DNA of 64,000 nt from Streptomyces roseofulvus. GTDB taxonomy: Bacteria > Actinomycetota > Actinomycetes > Streptomycetales > Streptomycetaceae. Position numbers and translations under genes: made by a program. Under the pieces are notes generated by a model. The model did not search any database and had not been told where the DNA came from. It saw only the letters and a program-made list of their open reading frames with translations. The stretch is from contig NZ_BAAAWE010000001.1 of NCBI RefSeq assembly GCF_039534915.1, forward strand, positions 6,076,001 through 6,140,000, written 5' to 3'. Positions 31,390 to 39,685 of the stretch are shown here, piece by piece (within the stretch, counting starts at the first letter, position 1; every line of letters starts with the position of its first letter).

Positions 31390-32313
31390 ATGGATCTTCG
31401 CATCTTCACAGAACCCCAGCAGGGCGCCGACTACGACACCCTCCTCAAGGTGGCCCGCGCCACCGAGGACCTCGGCTTCGACGCCTTCTTCCGTTCCGAC
31501 CACTACCTGCGGATGGGCGCGGGCGACGGGCTGCCCGGGCCGACCGACGCCTGGATCACCCTCGCGGGCCTCGCCCGCGAGACCAGCCGGATCCGCCTCG
31601 GCACCCTGATGACCGCCGCCACCTTCCGGCTCCCGGGCGTCCTCGCCATCCAGGTCGCCCAGGTCGACCAGATGTCCGGCGGCCGGATCGAGTTCGGCCT
31701 GGGCGCCGGCTGGTTCGAGGAGGAGCACAGCGCGTACGGCATTCCGTTCCCGAAGGAGAAGTTCGGCCGGCTGGAGGAGCAGCTGGCGATCATCACGGGC
31801 CTGTGGGGGACCGAGACCGGCAAGACCTTCTCCTACGAGGGGAAGCACTACCGGCTCGCCGACTCGCCCGCCCTGCCCAAGCCCGCCCAGCAGAAGATCC
31901 CGGTCCTCATCGGCGGTCACGGCGCGAGCCGCACGCCCCGGCTGGCGGCGCGGTACGCGGACGAGTTCAACATGCCGTTCTCGTCGCTGGAGGACACCGA
32001 GCGGCAGTTCGGGCGCGTCCGGGCCGCCGCCGAGGAAGCCGGCCGGAACGCCGACGAGCTCGTGTACTCCAACGCGCTGGTCGTCTGCGTCGGCAAGGAC
32101 GACGCCGAGGTGGCGCGGCGCGCCGCCGCCATCGGCCGGGACGTGGAGGAACTGAAGGCCAACGGCCTCGCGGGCTCGCCCGCCGAGGTCGCCGACAAGC
32201 TCGGCCGCTACGCGGCGGTCGGCTCCTCCCGGGTCTACCTCCAGGTCCTGGACCTGGACGACCTGGACCACCTGGAGCTGATCTCCGCCCAGGTCGCACC
32301 GCAGCTGGGCTGA
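31390..32313 (+). CDS. LLM-class F420-dependent oxidoreductase
   Basis: The 307-aa TIM-barrel enzyme belongs to the luciferase-like monooxygenase superfamily: LGFDAFFRSDHYLRMG, TSRIRLGTLMTAATFR, GRIEFGLGAGWFEEEH and IPVLIGGHGASRTPRLAARYAD (cited in parts). The GAGWFEEEH motif favours the F420-using branch. It would transfer hydride between F420 and an unknown substrate. A TTGACA box at 31358-31363 lies upstream, with only a weak -10. It sits 4 nt before the homocysteine methyltransferase gene and is probably co-transcribed with it. Confidence 0.85.
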   Translation: MDLRIFTEPQQGADYDTLLKVARATEDLGFDAFFRSDHYLRMGAGDGLPGPTDAWITLAGLARETSRIRLGTLMTAATFRLPGVLAIQVAQVDQMSGGRIEFGLGAGWFEEEHSAYGIPFPKEKFGRLEEQLAIITGLWGTETGKTFSYEGKHYRLADSPALPKPAQQKIPVLIGGHGASRTPRLAARYADEFNMPFSSLEDTERQFGRVRAAAEEAGRNADELVYSNALVVCVGKDDAEVARRAAAIGRDVEELKANGLAGSPAEVADKLGRYAAVGSSRVYLQVLDLDDLDHLELISAQVAPQLG

Positions 32314-32317
32314 GCCG

Positions 32318-33385
32318 ATGACACCGGCCCGGACGTTCGCCCAGGCACTCGCCGACGACGTGCTCGTCCTCGACGGCGGCCTCTCCAACCAGCTGGAGGC
32401 CCAGGGCTGCGATCTGTCGGACGCGCTCTGGTCGGCGCGGCTGCTGGCCGACGCGCCCGAACAGATCGAGGCGGCCCACACCGCCTACGTCCGGGCCGGT
32501 GCCCAGGTGCTGATCACCGGCAGCTACCAGGCGACCTGCCAAGGCTTCGCCCGCCACGGCCTCGGCCGGGACGAAGCCGCCGCGCTGCTGACCCGCAGCG
32601 TCACCCTGGCCCGCGCGGCGGCGCTGCACGCGGGCCGGGGGCCAGAGGGGCGGGAGGGGGCCGAGGGGCCGCAGGGGGGAGAGGGGACGGGGCAGGGAGG
32701 GGTGGGGGAGGGGGAGGGGCCCCCGGGAAGCGGGACGCGGCGGAAGGTGTGGGTGGCCGCCTCCGTAGGCCCCTACGGTGCGATGCTCGCCGACGGCAGT
32801 GAGTACCGGGGACGGTACGGGCTGTCGGTGCGGGAGCTGGCGGCCTTCCACCGGCCGCGGGTGGAGACGCTCGCGGCGGCGGGGCCGGACGTGATGGCGC
32901 TGGAGACGGTGCCGGACGCCGACGAGGCGGAGGCGTTGCTGCGGGCGGTCGAGGGGTGCGGGGTGCCGGTGTGGCTGTCGTACACGGTCGCCGGGGGGAG
33001 GACCCGGGCCGGGCAGGGGCTCGCGGAGGCGTTCGCGGTCGCGGCGGGGAACGAGCAGGTCGTCGCCGTCGGGGTGAACTGCTGCGAACCGGCGGAGGCC
33101 GTCGACGCCGTCGCGGCGGCCGTTGACGCCACCGGCCTGCCGGCCGTCGTCTACCCGAACAGCGGGGAGCGCTGGGACGCCGGTGCCCGCGGCTGGCGCG
33201 GCGCTCCCGCCTACGGCCCGGCCGCCGCCCCGCGCCTCGCCGCCACCTGGACCGGCGCCGGCGCCCGCCTCGTCGGCGGCTGCTGCCGCGTCGGCCCCGA
33301 CACGATCGCCGCCCTGGCCGAACGGACCCCCGGGCCCGGCCGCCCGCCGGACCTGCCGCCCGCCGGACCTGCCGCCCCCGGGTAG
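32318..33385 (+). CDS. mmuM: Homocysteine S-methyltransferase
   Basis: The 355-aa TIM-barrel enzyme transfers methyl from S-methylmethionine or SAM to homocysteine. It has VLDGGLSNQLEAQG at the N-terminus, TGSYQATCQGF, the first zinc cysteine in GVNCCEP and the Cys pair in LVGGCCRVGP. Residues about 107-140 are a Gly/Glu-rich insertion (GREGAEGPQGGEG), encoded by a polypurine tract, that relatives lack as I recall. It probably loops out of the barrel. The C-terminal 20 residues are proline-rich. Confidence 0.88.
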   Translation: MTPARTFAQALADDVLVLDGGLSNQLEAQGCDLSDALWSARLLADAPEQIEAAHTAYVRAGAQVLITGSYQATCQGFARHGLGRDEAAALLTRSVTLARAAALHAGRGPEGREGAEGPQGGEGTGQGGVGEGEGPPGSGTRRKVWVAASVGPYGAMLADGSEYRGRYGLSVRELAAFHRPRVETLAAAGPDVMALETVPDADEAEALLRAVEGCGVPVWLSYTVAGGRTRAGQGLAEAFAVAAGNEQVVAVGVNCCEPAEAVDAVAAAVDATGLPAVVYPNSGERWDAGARGWRGAPAYGPAAAPRLAATWTGAGARLVGGCCRVGPDTIAALAERTPGPGRPPDLPPAGPAAPG

Positions 33386-33531
33386 GCATGGCCGTCCGCC
33401 GGAGCGGGATTCCCCGGGGTGGCGCGGTTGCCCGGCGGATCGGCCGGGCCCGGGGTGGGGCGGTCCGGTGGCGTGGTCGGGGAGGGAAAACCAATGGTCG
33501 GGCTGGGGGTGGCGCACCCATACTCGGGCGT

Positions 33532-35025
33532 GTGTTCCTGACGATCAGTACCACCGGCACCCCGGAGCGTCCTGCGACCGATCTCGGTTTTCTGCTGCAC
33601 AAGCATCCCGAGCGGGCGCAGGCGTTCTCGACCTCGCACGGCACCGCGCACGTGCTCTACCCCGAGGCGACCGCGGAGCGTTGCACCGCGGCCCTGCTGC
33701 TGGAGGTGGACCCCGTGGCGCTGGTGCGCCGCGGCAAGGGCAAGGGGCGGGGCGGCGCCCCGGACGCGGCGCTCGCGCAGTACGTGAACGACCGGCCGTA
33801 CGCCGCGTCCTCGCTGCTCGCGGTCGCCCTGGCGCAGGTCTTCAAGACGGCGCTGCACGGGGTGTGCAAGGCACTGCCCGAGCGGGCGGCGGAACCGTTG
33901 CCGTTGCGGATCGAGGTGCCGGTGCTGCCCGCCCGGGGCGGTGCCGAGCTGGTGCGGGAGCTGTTGGGTCCGCTGGGCTGGACGACGGTGGACGCCGAAC
34001 CGGTCGCGCTGGACGCCGAGTTCCCCGAGTGGGGTGACTCGCGGTATGTGCGGCTGGTGCTGGAGAGCGAGAAGCTGCGGCTGGCGGACGCGCTGAACCA
34101 GCTCTACGTGCTGCTGCCGGTCCTCGACGACGCCAAGCACTACTGGGTGGCGCCCGACGAGGTGGACAAGCTGCTGCGGGCCGGTGACGGCTGGCTGGCG
34201 TCGCACCCGCGGCGCGAGCTGATCACGACCCGTTATCTGTCGCGCCGCCGGAGCCTCGCCCGTGAGGCGTCGGAGCGGCTGGAACTGGTCCGCCTGGCCG
34301 AGGCCGACGGGCTCGACGTCGAGGACGTCGACAACGCCGTGGACGAGACGAGCGACACGGAGCAGCGGCCGGTGCCGCTCGCCGAGCACCGGCGGACCGC
34401 CATCCTGGCCGCCCTGCGGTCCGCGGGCGCGGCGCGTGTCCTCGATCTGGGCTGCGGGCAGGGCCAGTTGGTGCAGGCGCTGCTGAAGGACGCGCGGTTC
34501 ACCGAGATCGTCGGGGTGGACGTGTCCGTCCGCGCGCTGACCGTGGCCGCTCGCCGGCTGCGGCTGGACCGGCTGGGGGAGCGGCAGGCGGCCCGGGTGA
34601 AGCTGGTGCAGGGCTCGCTCACGTACACGGACAAGCGGCTCGGCGGCTACGACGCCGCTGTGCTGAGCGAGGTCATCGAGCATCTGGACCTGCCGCGGCT
34701 GCCGGCCCTGGAGTACGCGGTGTTCGGCTCGGCCAGGCCCCGTACGGTCGTCGTGACCACGCCGAACGTCGAGTACAACGTGCGCTGGGAGTCGCTGCCC
34801 GCCGGGCACGTCCGGCACGGGGACCACCGGTTCGAGTGGACCCGGGCGGAGTTCCGGGAGTGGGCCGAGGGAGTGGCCGGGCAGTACGGGTACGGCGTGG
34901 AGTTCGCGCCCGTCGGGGCGGACGACCCCGAGGTCGGCGCGCCCACGCAGATGGCGGTGTTCACCCGCGCCGGTGCCGGCGCCGGCACCGGGGACGACGA
35001 GACGAAGAGGGAGGACCGGGCATGA
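33532..35025 (+). CDS. hen1: Bacterial Hen1 RNA 3'-terminal 2'-O-methyltransferase
   Basis: The 497-aa protein has the bacterial N-terminal Hen1 domain (LGFLLHKHPERAQAF; NDRPYAASSLLAVAL) and a C-terminal methyltransferase. The latter shows SAM motif VLDLGCGQGQL and the metal/catalytic region LSEVIEHLD with GDHRFEWTRAEF (Glu and His ligands). Hen1 methylates the 2'-OH at a cleaved RNA end before ligation by Pnkp, preventing recleavage by ribotoxins. GTG 33532 follows a CATACT box by 7 nt, suggesting a leaderless mRNA. The stop overlaps pnkp (ATGA). Confidence 0.92.
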   Translation: MFLTISTTGTPERPATDLGFLLHKHPERAQAFSTSHGTAHVLYPEATAERCTAALLLEVDPVALVRRGKGKGRGGAPDAALAQYVNDRPYAASSLLAVALAQVFKTALHGVCKALPERAAEPLPLRIEVPVLPARGGAELVRELLGPLGWTTVDAEPVALDAEFPEWGDSRYVRLVLESEKLRLADALNQLYVLLPVLDDAKHYWVAPDEVDKLLRAGDGWLASHPRRELITTRYLSRRRSLAREASERLELVRLAEADGLDVEDVDNAVDETSDTEQRPVPLAEHRRTAILAALRSAGAARVLDLGCGQGQLVQALLKDARFTEIVGVDVSVRALTVAARRLRLDRLGERQAARVKLVQGSLTYTDKRLGGYDAAVLSEVIEHLDLPRLPALEYAVFGSARPRTVVVTTPNVEYNVRWESLPAGHVRHGDHRFEWTRAEFREWAEGVAGQYGYGVEFAPVGADDPEVGAPTQMAVFTRAGAGAGTGDDETKREDRA

Positions 35026-37610
35026 GTGCCGACACGACCACGACCACGACCACGACCACCACCGCCACGGCGGACACCGTGGACCGCCGGGTGTTGCCCG
35101 TCACCGACCTGTCCCTCGTCGTGCTCATCGGTGCGACCGGTTCCGGCAAGTCGTCTTTCGCGCGGCGGCACTTCAAGCCGACGGAGGTGGTGTCCTCGGA
35201 CTTCTGCCGGGGGCTCGTCGCGGACGACGAGAACGACCAGTCGGCGTCCCGGGACGCCTTCGACGTGCTGCACTACATCGTCGGCAAGCGGCTCGCCGCC
35301 GGCCGGCTGACCGTCGTCGACGCCACCAACGTGCAGCGCGAGGCGCGCCGTCAGCTGGTCGACCTGGCGCGGGCGCACGACGTGCTGCCGATCGCGATCG
35401 TGCTCGACCTGCCGGAGTCGGTCTGCCGGGCGCGGAACGCGCTGCGGGCCGACCGGTCCGGCATGCCCGACCATGTGATCCCCCGTCACCGGCGGGAACT
35501 GCACCGGGGGTTGAGGGGGCTGGAGCGGGAGGGCTTCCGCAAGGTCCACGTCCTGCGGTCGGTCGAGGAGGTGGAGGCGGCGGAGGTCCGGCTGGAGCGC
35601 CGGTTCAACGACCTGCGGCACCTGACGGGCCCGTTCGACATCGTCGGTGACATCCACGGCTGCCGGAGCGAGCTGGAGACGCTGCTCGGCCGGCTCGGCT
35701 ACGTGGACGGCGTGCACCCCGAGGGGCGTACGGCGGTCTTCGTCGGCGACCTGGTGGACCGGGGGCCCGACTCGCCGGGCGTGCTGCGCCGGGTGATGGG
35801 CATGGTGGCGTCCGGGAACGCGCTGTGCGTGCCGGGAAACCACGAGAACAAGCTGGGGCGCTGGCTGAAGGGCCGCAAGGTCCAGCAGACCCACGGCCTG
35901 GCCGAGACGATCGAGCAGCTGGAGCGCGAGTCGGCCGAATTCCGCGACGAGGTGCGGAAGTTCATCGACGGTCTGGTGAGCCACTACGTCCTGGACGAGG
36001 GCCGGCTGGTGGTCTGCCACGCCGGTCTGCCGGAGAAGTACCACGGGCGTACGTCGGGCCGGGTACGGTCGCACGCGCTGTACGGCGACACCACGGGGGA
36101 GACCGACGAGTTCGGGCTGCCGGTGCGCTACCCGTGGGCGGAGGAGTACCGGGGCCGGGCGACGGTCGTCTACGGGCACACGCCGGTGCCGACGACGTCC
36201 TGGATCAACAACACCATCTGCCTGGACACGGGGGCCGTGTTCGGTGGGCGGATGACGGCGCTGCGCTGGCCGGAGCGCGAGCTCGTCGACGTGCCGGCCG
36301 AGCGGGTCTGGTACGAGCCGGCCCGTCCGCTGGCGTCGGAGGCGCCCGGCGGGCACCAGGGCCGGCCGCTGGACCTGGCCGACGTGCACGGGCGGCGCAC
36401 GGTGGAGACCCGGCACCTGGGCAACGTGGCGGTGCGGGAGGAGAACGCGGCGGCGGCCCTGGAGGTCATGAGCCGGTTCGCGGTCGATCCCCGGCTGCTG
36501 GTGTATCTGCCGCCGACGATGGCGCCGACGCCGACCGCGCGGGCGGAGGGCTGGCTGGAGCACCCGGCGGAGGCGTTCGCCCAGTACCGGGCGGACGGTG
36601 TCGAGCGGGTCGTGTGCGAGGAGAAGCACATGGGTTCGCGGGCGGTGGCGCTGGTCTGCCGCGACGCGGACGCGGCCCGGGAGCGGTTCGGGGTGGACGG
36701 GCCGACGGGCGCGCTGCACACCCGTACCGGCCGGCCGTTCTTCGACGACCCGGACGCCACCGAGCAGGTTCTGGCGCGGCTGCGGACGGCGATCGGCGCG
36801 GCCGGGCTGTGGGACGAGCTGGACACGGACTGGCTGCTGCTCGACGGCGAGTTGATGCCGTGGTCGCTGAAGTCGGGCGGTCTGCTGCGGCACCAGTACG
36901 CGGCGGTCGGTGCGGCCTCCGGGGCCGTACTTCCGGATGCCGTAAGGGCGTTGGAGGCGGCGGTGGCGCGCGGGGTCGAGGGCCTGGACGGGCTGCTCGC
37001 CGCGCAGCGGGAGCGGGCCGCGGACGCGGGCGCGTTCACGGAGGCGTACCGACGGTACTGCTGGCCGACGGAGGGGCTGGACGGGGTGCGGTTCGCGCCG
37101 TTCCAGCTGCTCGCGGGGCGCGGCCGGATGCTCGCGGACGTGCCGCACGACACCCAGCTGGGGTGGCTGGACCGGCTCGTGGAGCACGATCCGACGGGGC
37201 TGCTCCAGGTGACGCGGCGGATCGTCGTCGACACCGGCGACGAGGCGTCCGTCCGCGCGGGCACCGACTGGTGGCTGGAGCTGACCGGCGCCGGCGGCGA
37301 GGGCATGGTGGTGAAGCCGCTCGCCGCGCTGGTGAAGGACGGCTCGGGCCGCCCGTTGCAGCCGGGCGTGAAGGTGCGCGGCCGGGAGTACCTGCGGATC
37401 GTGTACGGCCCCGAGTACACCCGTCCGGAGAACCTGGCCCGGCTGCGGGAGCGGTTCCTCGGGCACAAGCGCTCGCTCGCCCTGCGCGAGTACGCGCTCG
37501 GCCTGGAGGCGCTGGAGCGGCTCGCGGCCGGGGAGCCGTTGTGGCGGGTCCACGAGGCGGTCTTCGCGGTGCTGGCGCTGGAGTCGGAGCCGGTGGACCC
37601 GCGCCTGTAG
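35022..37610 (+). CDS. pnkp: Polynucleotide kinase-phosphatase-ligase of the Pnkp/Hen1 RNA repair system
   Basis: The 862-aa protein has three modules. The 5'-kinase carries a P-loop IGATGSGKSSF near residue 44. The binuclear metallophosphatase shows GDIHGC, GDLVDRGPDS and GNHENK. The C-terminal adenylyltransferase has Lys535 in EEKHMGSRA. Together with Hen1 it forms a heterotetramer that heals and seals broken RNA, typically tRNAs cut by toxins. A poly-Thr stretch follows the ATG. ATGA overlap with hen1 gives stoichiometric expression. Confidence 0.93.
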   Translation: MSADTTTTTTTTTTATADTVDRRVLPVTDLSLVVLIGATGSGKSSFARRHFKPTEVVSSDFCRGLVADDENDQSASRDAFDVLHYIVGKRLAAGRLTVVDATNVQREARRQLVDLARAHDVLPIAIVLDLPESVCRARNALRADRSGMPDHVIPRHRRELHRGLRGLEREGFRKVHVLRSVEEVEAAEVRLERRFNDLRHLTGPFDIVGDIHGCRSELETLLGRLGYVDGVHPEGRTAVFVGDLVDRGPDSPGVLRRVMGMVASGNALCVPGNHENKLGRWLKGRKVQQTHGLAETIEQLERESAEFRDEVRKFIDGLVSHYVLDEGRLVVCHAGLPEKYHGRTSGRVRSHALYGDTTGETDEFGLPVRYPWAEEYRGRATVVYGHTPVPTTSWINNTICLDTGAVFGGRMTALRWPERELVDVPAERVWYEPARPLASEAPGGHQGRPLDLADVHGRRTVETRHLGNVAVREENAAAALEVMSRFAVDPRLLVYLPPTMAPTPTARAEGWLEHPAEAFAQYRADGVERVVCEEKHMGSRAVALVCRDADAARERFGVDGPTGALHTRTGRPFFDDPDATEQVLARLRTAIGAAGLWDELDTDWLLLDGELMPWSLKSGGLLRHQYAAVGAASGAVLPDAVRALEAAVARGVEGLDGLLAAQRERAADAGAFTEAYRRYCWPTEGLDGVRFAPFQLLAGRGRMLADVPHDTQLGWLDRLVEHDPTGLLQVTRRIVVDTGDEASVRAGTDWWLELTGAGGEGMVVKPLAALVKDGSGRPLQPGVKVRGREYLRIVYGPEYTRPENLARLRERFLGHKRSLALREYALGLEALERLAAGEPLWRVHEAVFAVLALESEPVDPRL

Positions 37611-37631
37611 GCGCGGGGGCCGCCGGGCGGG

Positions 37632-37910
37632 GCCGGTTGGCGGCCCCAGCGGAAGGGGTCGGCGGGTAGCCCTACAGGGAGGGGCCCGCCCCGGAGCCCA
37701 CCCCGGTGGGGCCGGTTGGCGGCCCCACCGGGAGGGGTCGGCGGGTAGCTCTACCGCGAGAGGCCGACCCGGGGCCCCGGGTGGGTCTGGCCGGTAGCCC
37801 CACGAGAGGGGTCGGCCGGTCGTCCCACCGGGACGGGTCGGCGGGTAGCCCTACCGAGAGAGGCCGCCCCGGAGTCCACCGGGAGCGGTCCACCCGGGGC
37901 CCACCGGGAG
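37632..37910. repeat. Imperfect 78/79-bp tandem repeats downstream of pnkp
   Basis: The unit begins GGCCGGTTGGCGGCCCCA and recurs at 37632, 37710 and, more diverged, 37789, with a fourth partial copy. Each unit contains GGTCGGCGGGTAGC(C/T)CTAC. Nothing protein-like is encoded. The array fills half of the 600-bp gap between pnkp and arcA. Confidence 0.75.
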
Positions 37911-37974
37911 GGCCCGACCGTGAGCGGTCCGTATCCCGGCACCGCCCGCCCGGTTCCACACTCGGCCCGCGGCC

Positions 37975-38095
37975 CCCACCTCCGCCCCTCACGTCCGGCC
38001 CCCACCTCCGGCCCCCACCTCCGGCCCTCACGTCCGCCCCTCACGTCCGGCCCTCACGTCCCCTCACCTCCGGCCCTCACCTCCGGCCCGCCCCC
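37975..38095. repeat. Short C-rich tandem repeat (about 14 bp period)
   Basis: CCCTCACGTCCGG and CCCCCACCTCCGG variants repeat about eight times. It is strand-asymmetric (C-rich on +), non-coding, and lies upstream of the arcA palindrome. Confidence 0.7.
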
Positions 38096-38159
38096 CGCCC
38101 GACCCTGGCCACGGCCCCACCCCCCCCGAGCCCCACCGGGAGCGCCCCGGTGCGGAATT

Positions 38160-38188
38160 CGGCCGTGCGCGTCCCACGCGCACGGCCG
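38160..38188. promoter_or_regulatory. 13-bp-arm palindrome upstream of arcA
   Basis: CGGCCGTGCGCGT and ACGCGCACGGCCG form a perfect inverted repeat with a 3-nt centre (CCC). It ends 22 nt before the arcA ATG and just before a CAGGAT -10-like box (38199-38204). It may be an operator or a terminator for upstream transcripts. Confidence 0.5.
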
Positions 38189-38210
38189 TCCGCTCCGTCA
38201 GGATGGGCGC

Positions 38211-39443
38211 ATGGGATTCCATGTCGACTCCGAGACCGGCCGGCTCCGCCGCGTGATCCTCCACCGCCCCGATCTGGAGCTGAAGCGGCTGACCCCGTCC
38301 AACAAGGACGCCCTGCTCTTCGACGACGTGCTGTGGGTGCGGCGGGCCCGCCAGGAGCACGACGGTTTCGCGGACGTGCTGCGCGACCGGGGCGTCGAGG
38401 TGCACCTGTTCGGGGATCTGCTGCGGGAGGCGCTGGGCGTGCCGGCGGCCCGGGCGCTCGTCCTCGACCGGGTCTTCGACGAGAAGGAGTACGGTCCGCT
38501 CGCCGCCGACCACCTGCGGGCCGCGTTCGACTCGCTCGATCCGGGGGCACTGGTGGAGGCGCTGGTCGGCGGGATGACGAAGCGTGAGTTCCTGGCGGCG
38601 CACCGGGAGCCGACGTCGGTCCGCTTCCACGCGCTCGAACTGGACGACTTCGTCCTCGGTCCGCTGCCGAACCACCTCTTCACCCGGGACACCTCGGCGT
38701 GGATCTACGACGGGGTGTCGATCAACGCGATGCGCTGGCCCGCGCGGCAGCGCGAGACGGTCCACTTCGAGGCGATCTACAAGCACCATCCGCTCTTCAC
38801 CGGGCCGGAGGCGGGGCCGTTCCACCACTGGTCGGAGGGTCAGGCGGACTACCCGTCGACGATCGAGGGCGGGGACGTGCTCGTCATCGGCAACGGCGCG
38901 GTGCTCATCGGGATGAGCGAGCGGACCACTCCGCAGGCGGTGGAGATGCTGGCGCGGGGGCTGTTCGCGGCGGGTTCGGCGCGGACGATCGTGGCGCTGG
39001 ACATGCCGAAGCGGCGGGCGTTCATGCATCTCGACACGGTGATGACGATGGTGGACGGGGACACCTTCACCCAGTACGCGGGGCTGGGGATGCTGCGCTC
39101 GTACACGATCGAGCCGGGCGACGAGGGGCAGGCGCTGCGGGTCACCGACCACCCGCCGGAGCACATGCACAGCGCGATCGCGGCGGCGCTGGGACTGCAG
39201 GACGTCCGGGTGCTGACGGCGACGCAGGACGTGCACGCGGCGGAGCGGGAGCAGTGGGACGACGGGTGCAACGTGCTGGCGGTGGAGCCGGGGGTGGTGG
39301 TGGCGTACGAGCGGAACGTGACCACGAACACGCATCTGCGGAAGCGGGGCATCGAGGTGATCGAGATCCCGGGCAGCGAGCTGGGCCGGGGACGGGGCGG
39401 CCCGCGCTGCATGAGCTGCCCGGTGGTGCGGGACGCGGTGTGA
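38211..39443 (+). CDS. arcA: Arginine deiminase
   Basis: The 410-aa enzyme hydrolyses L-arginine to citrulline and ammonia. It shows the family motifs LFTRDTSAWI (Asp), FEAIYKHHPLF, TIEGGDVLVIGNGAVLIG, FMHLDTVMTMVD (catalytic His/Asp) and the C-terminal nucleophile loop RGGPRCMSCPVVRD with the catalytic Cys. ATG 38211 has no clear ribosome site, and a CAGGAT box 7 nt earlier suggests a leaderless mRNA. With the ornithine carbamoyltransferase gene 242 bp downstream it makes most of an arginine deiminase pathway, but carbamate kinase is absent here. Confidence 0.93.
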   Translation: MGFHVDSETGRLRRVILHRPDLELKRLTPSNKDALLFDDVLWVRRARQEHDGFADVLRDRGVEVHLFGDLLREALGVPAARALVLDRVFDEKEYGPLAADHLRAAFDSLDPGALVEALVGGMTKREFLAAHREPTSVRFHALELDDFVLGPLPNHLFTRDTSAWIYDGVSINAMRWPARQRETVHFEAIYKHHPLFTGPEAGPFHHWSEGQADYPSTIEGGDVLVIGNGAVLIGMSERTTPQAVEMLARGLFAAGSARTIVALDMPKRRAFMHLDTVMTMVDGDTFTQYAGLGMLRSYTIEPGDEGQALRVTDHPPEHMHSAIAAALGLQDVRVLTATQDVHAAEREQWDDGCNVLAVEPGVVVAYERNVTTNTHLRKRGIEVIEIPGSELGRGRGGPRCMSCPVVRDAV

Positions 39444-39456
39444 GGGGGCGCCGGCC

Positions 39457-39494
39457 GGCGCCGCGCCCCCTGCCACGACGAGGGGCGCGGCGCC
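39457..39494 (+). terminator. GC hairpin after arcA
   Basis: A 13-bp perfect stem (GGCGCCGCGCCCC/GGGGCGCGGCGCC) with a 12-nt loop starts 14 nt after the arcA stop. It is probably an intrinsic terminator. Confidence 0.65.
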
Positions 39495-39553
39495 GCGCCG
39501 GCGGCCCTGTGCCCCTGCGCGGCGGGGGGTGTGAGGGGTCTCGCACCCAGGGC

Positions 39554-39582
39554 CTGTATAAGCATGCCTGGTTACGTATAGA
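39554..39582 (+). promoter_or_regulatory. AT-rich promoter/possible ArgR box before argF
   Basis: TGTATAAGCATGCCTGG and TTACGTATAGA form a conspicuous AT-rich island in very GC-rich DNA about 100 nt before argF. TATAGA (39577-39582) could be the -10. ArgR operators are AT-rich and overlap promoters, so this is a candidate site, not a proven one. Confidence 0.4.
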
Positions 39583-39685
39583 CTTCCACCGTCCCGAGGT
39601 GCCGCAGTCCCGCGGTCCCGCAGGCCGCCTCGTCCGCCACCGTCACCGTCACCGTCCCGACCGTAACCCCCAGGAGCGCCCCGCC

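Noticed and set aside
37632..38095. CRISPR array
   Set aside because: Repeats are 78 bp or 14 bp and imperfect, without unique spacers of constant size or neighbouring cas genes.
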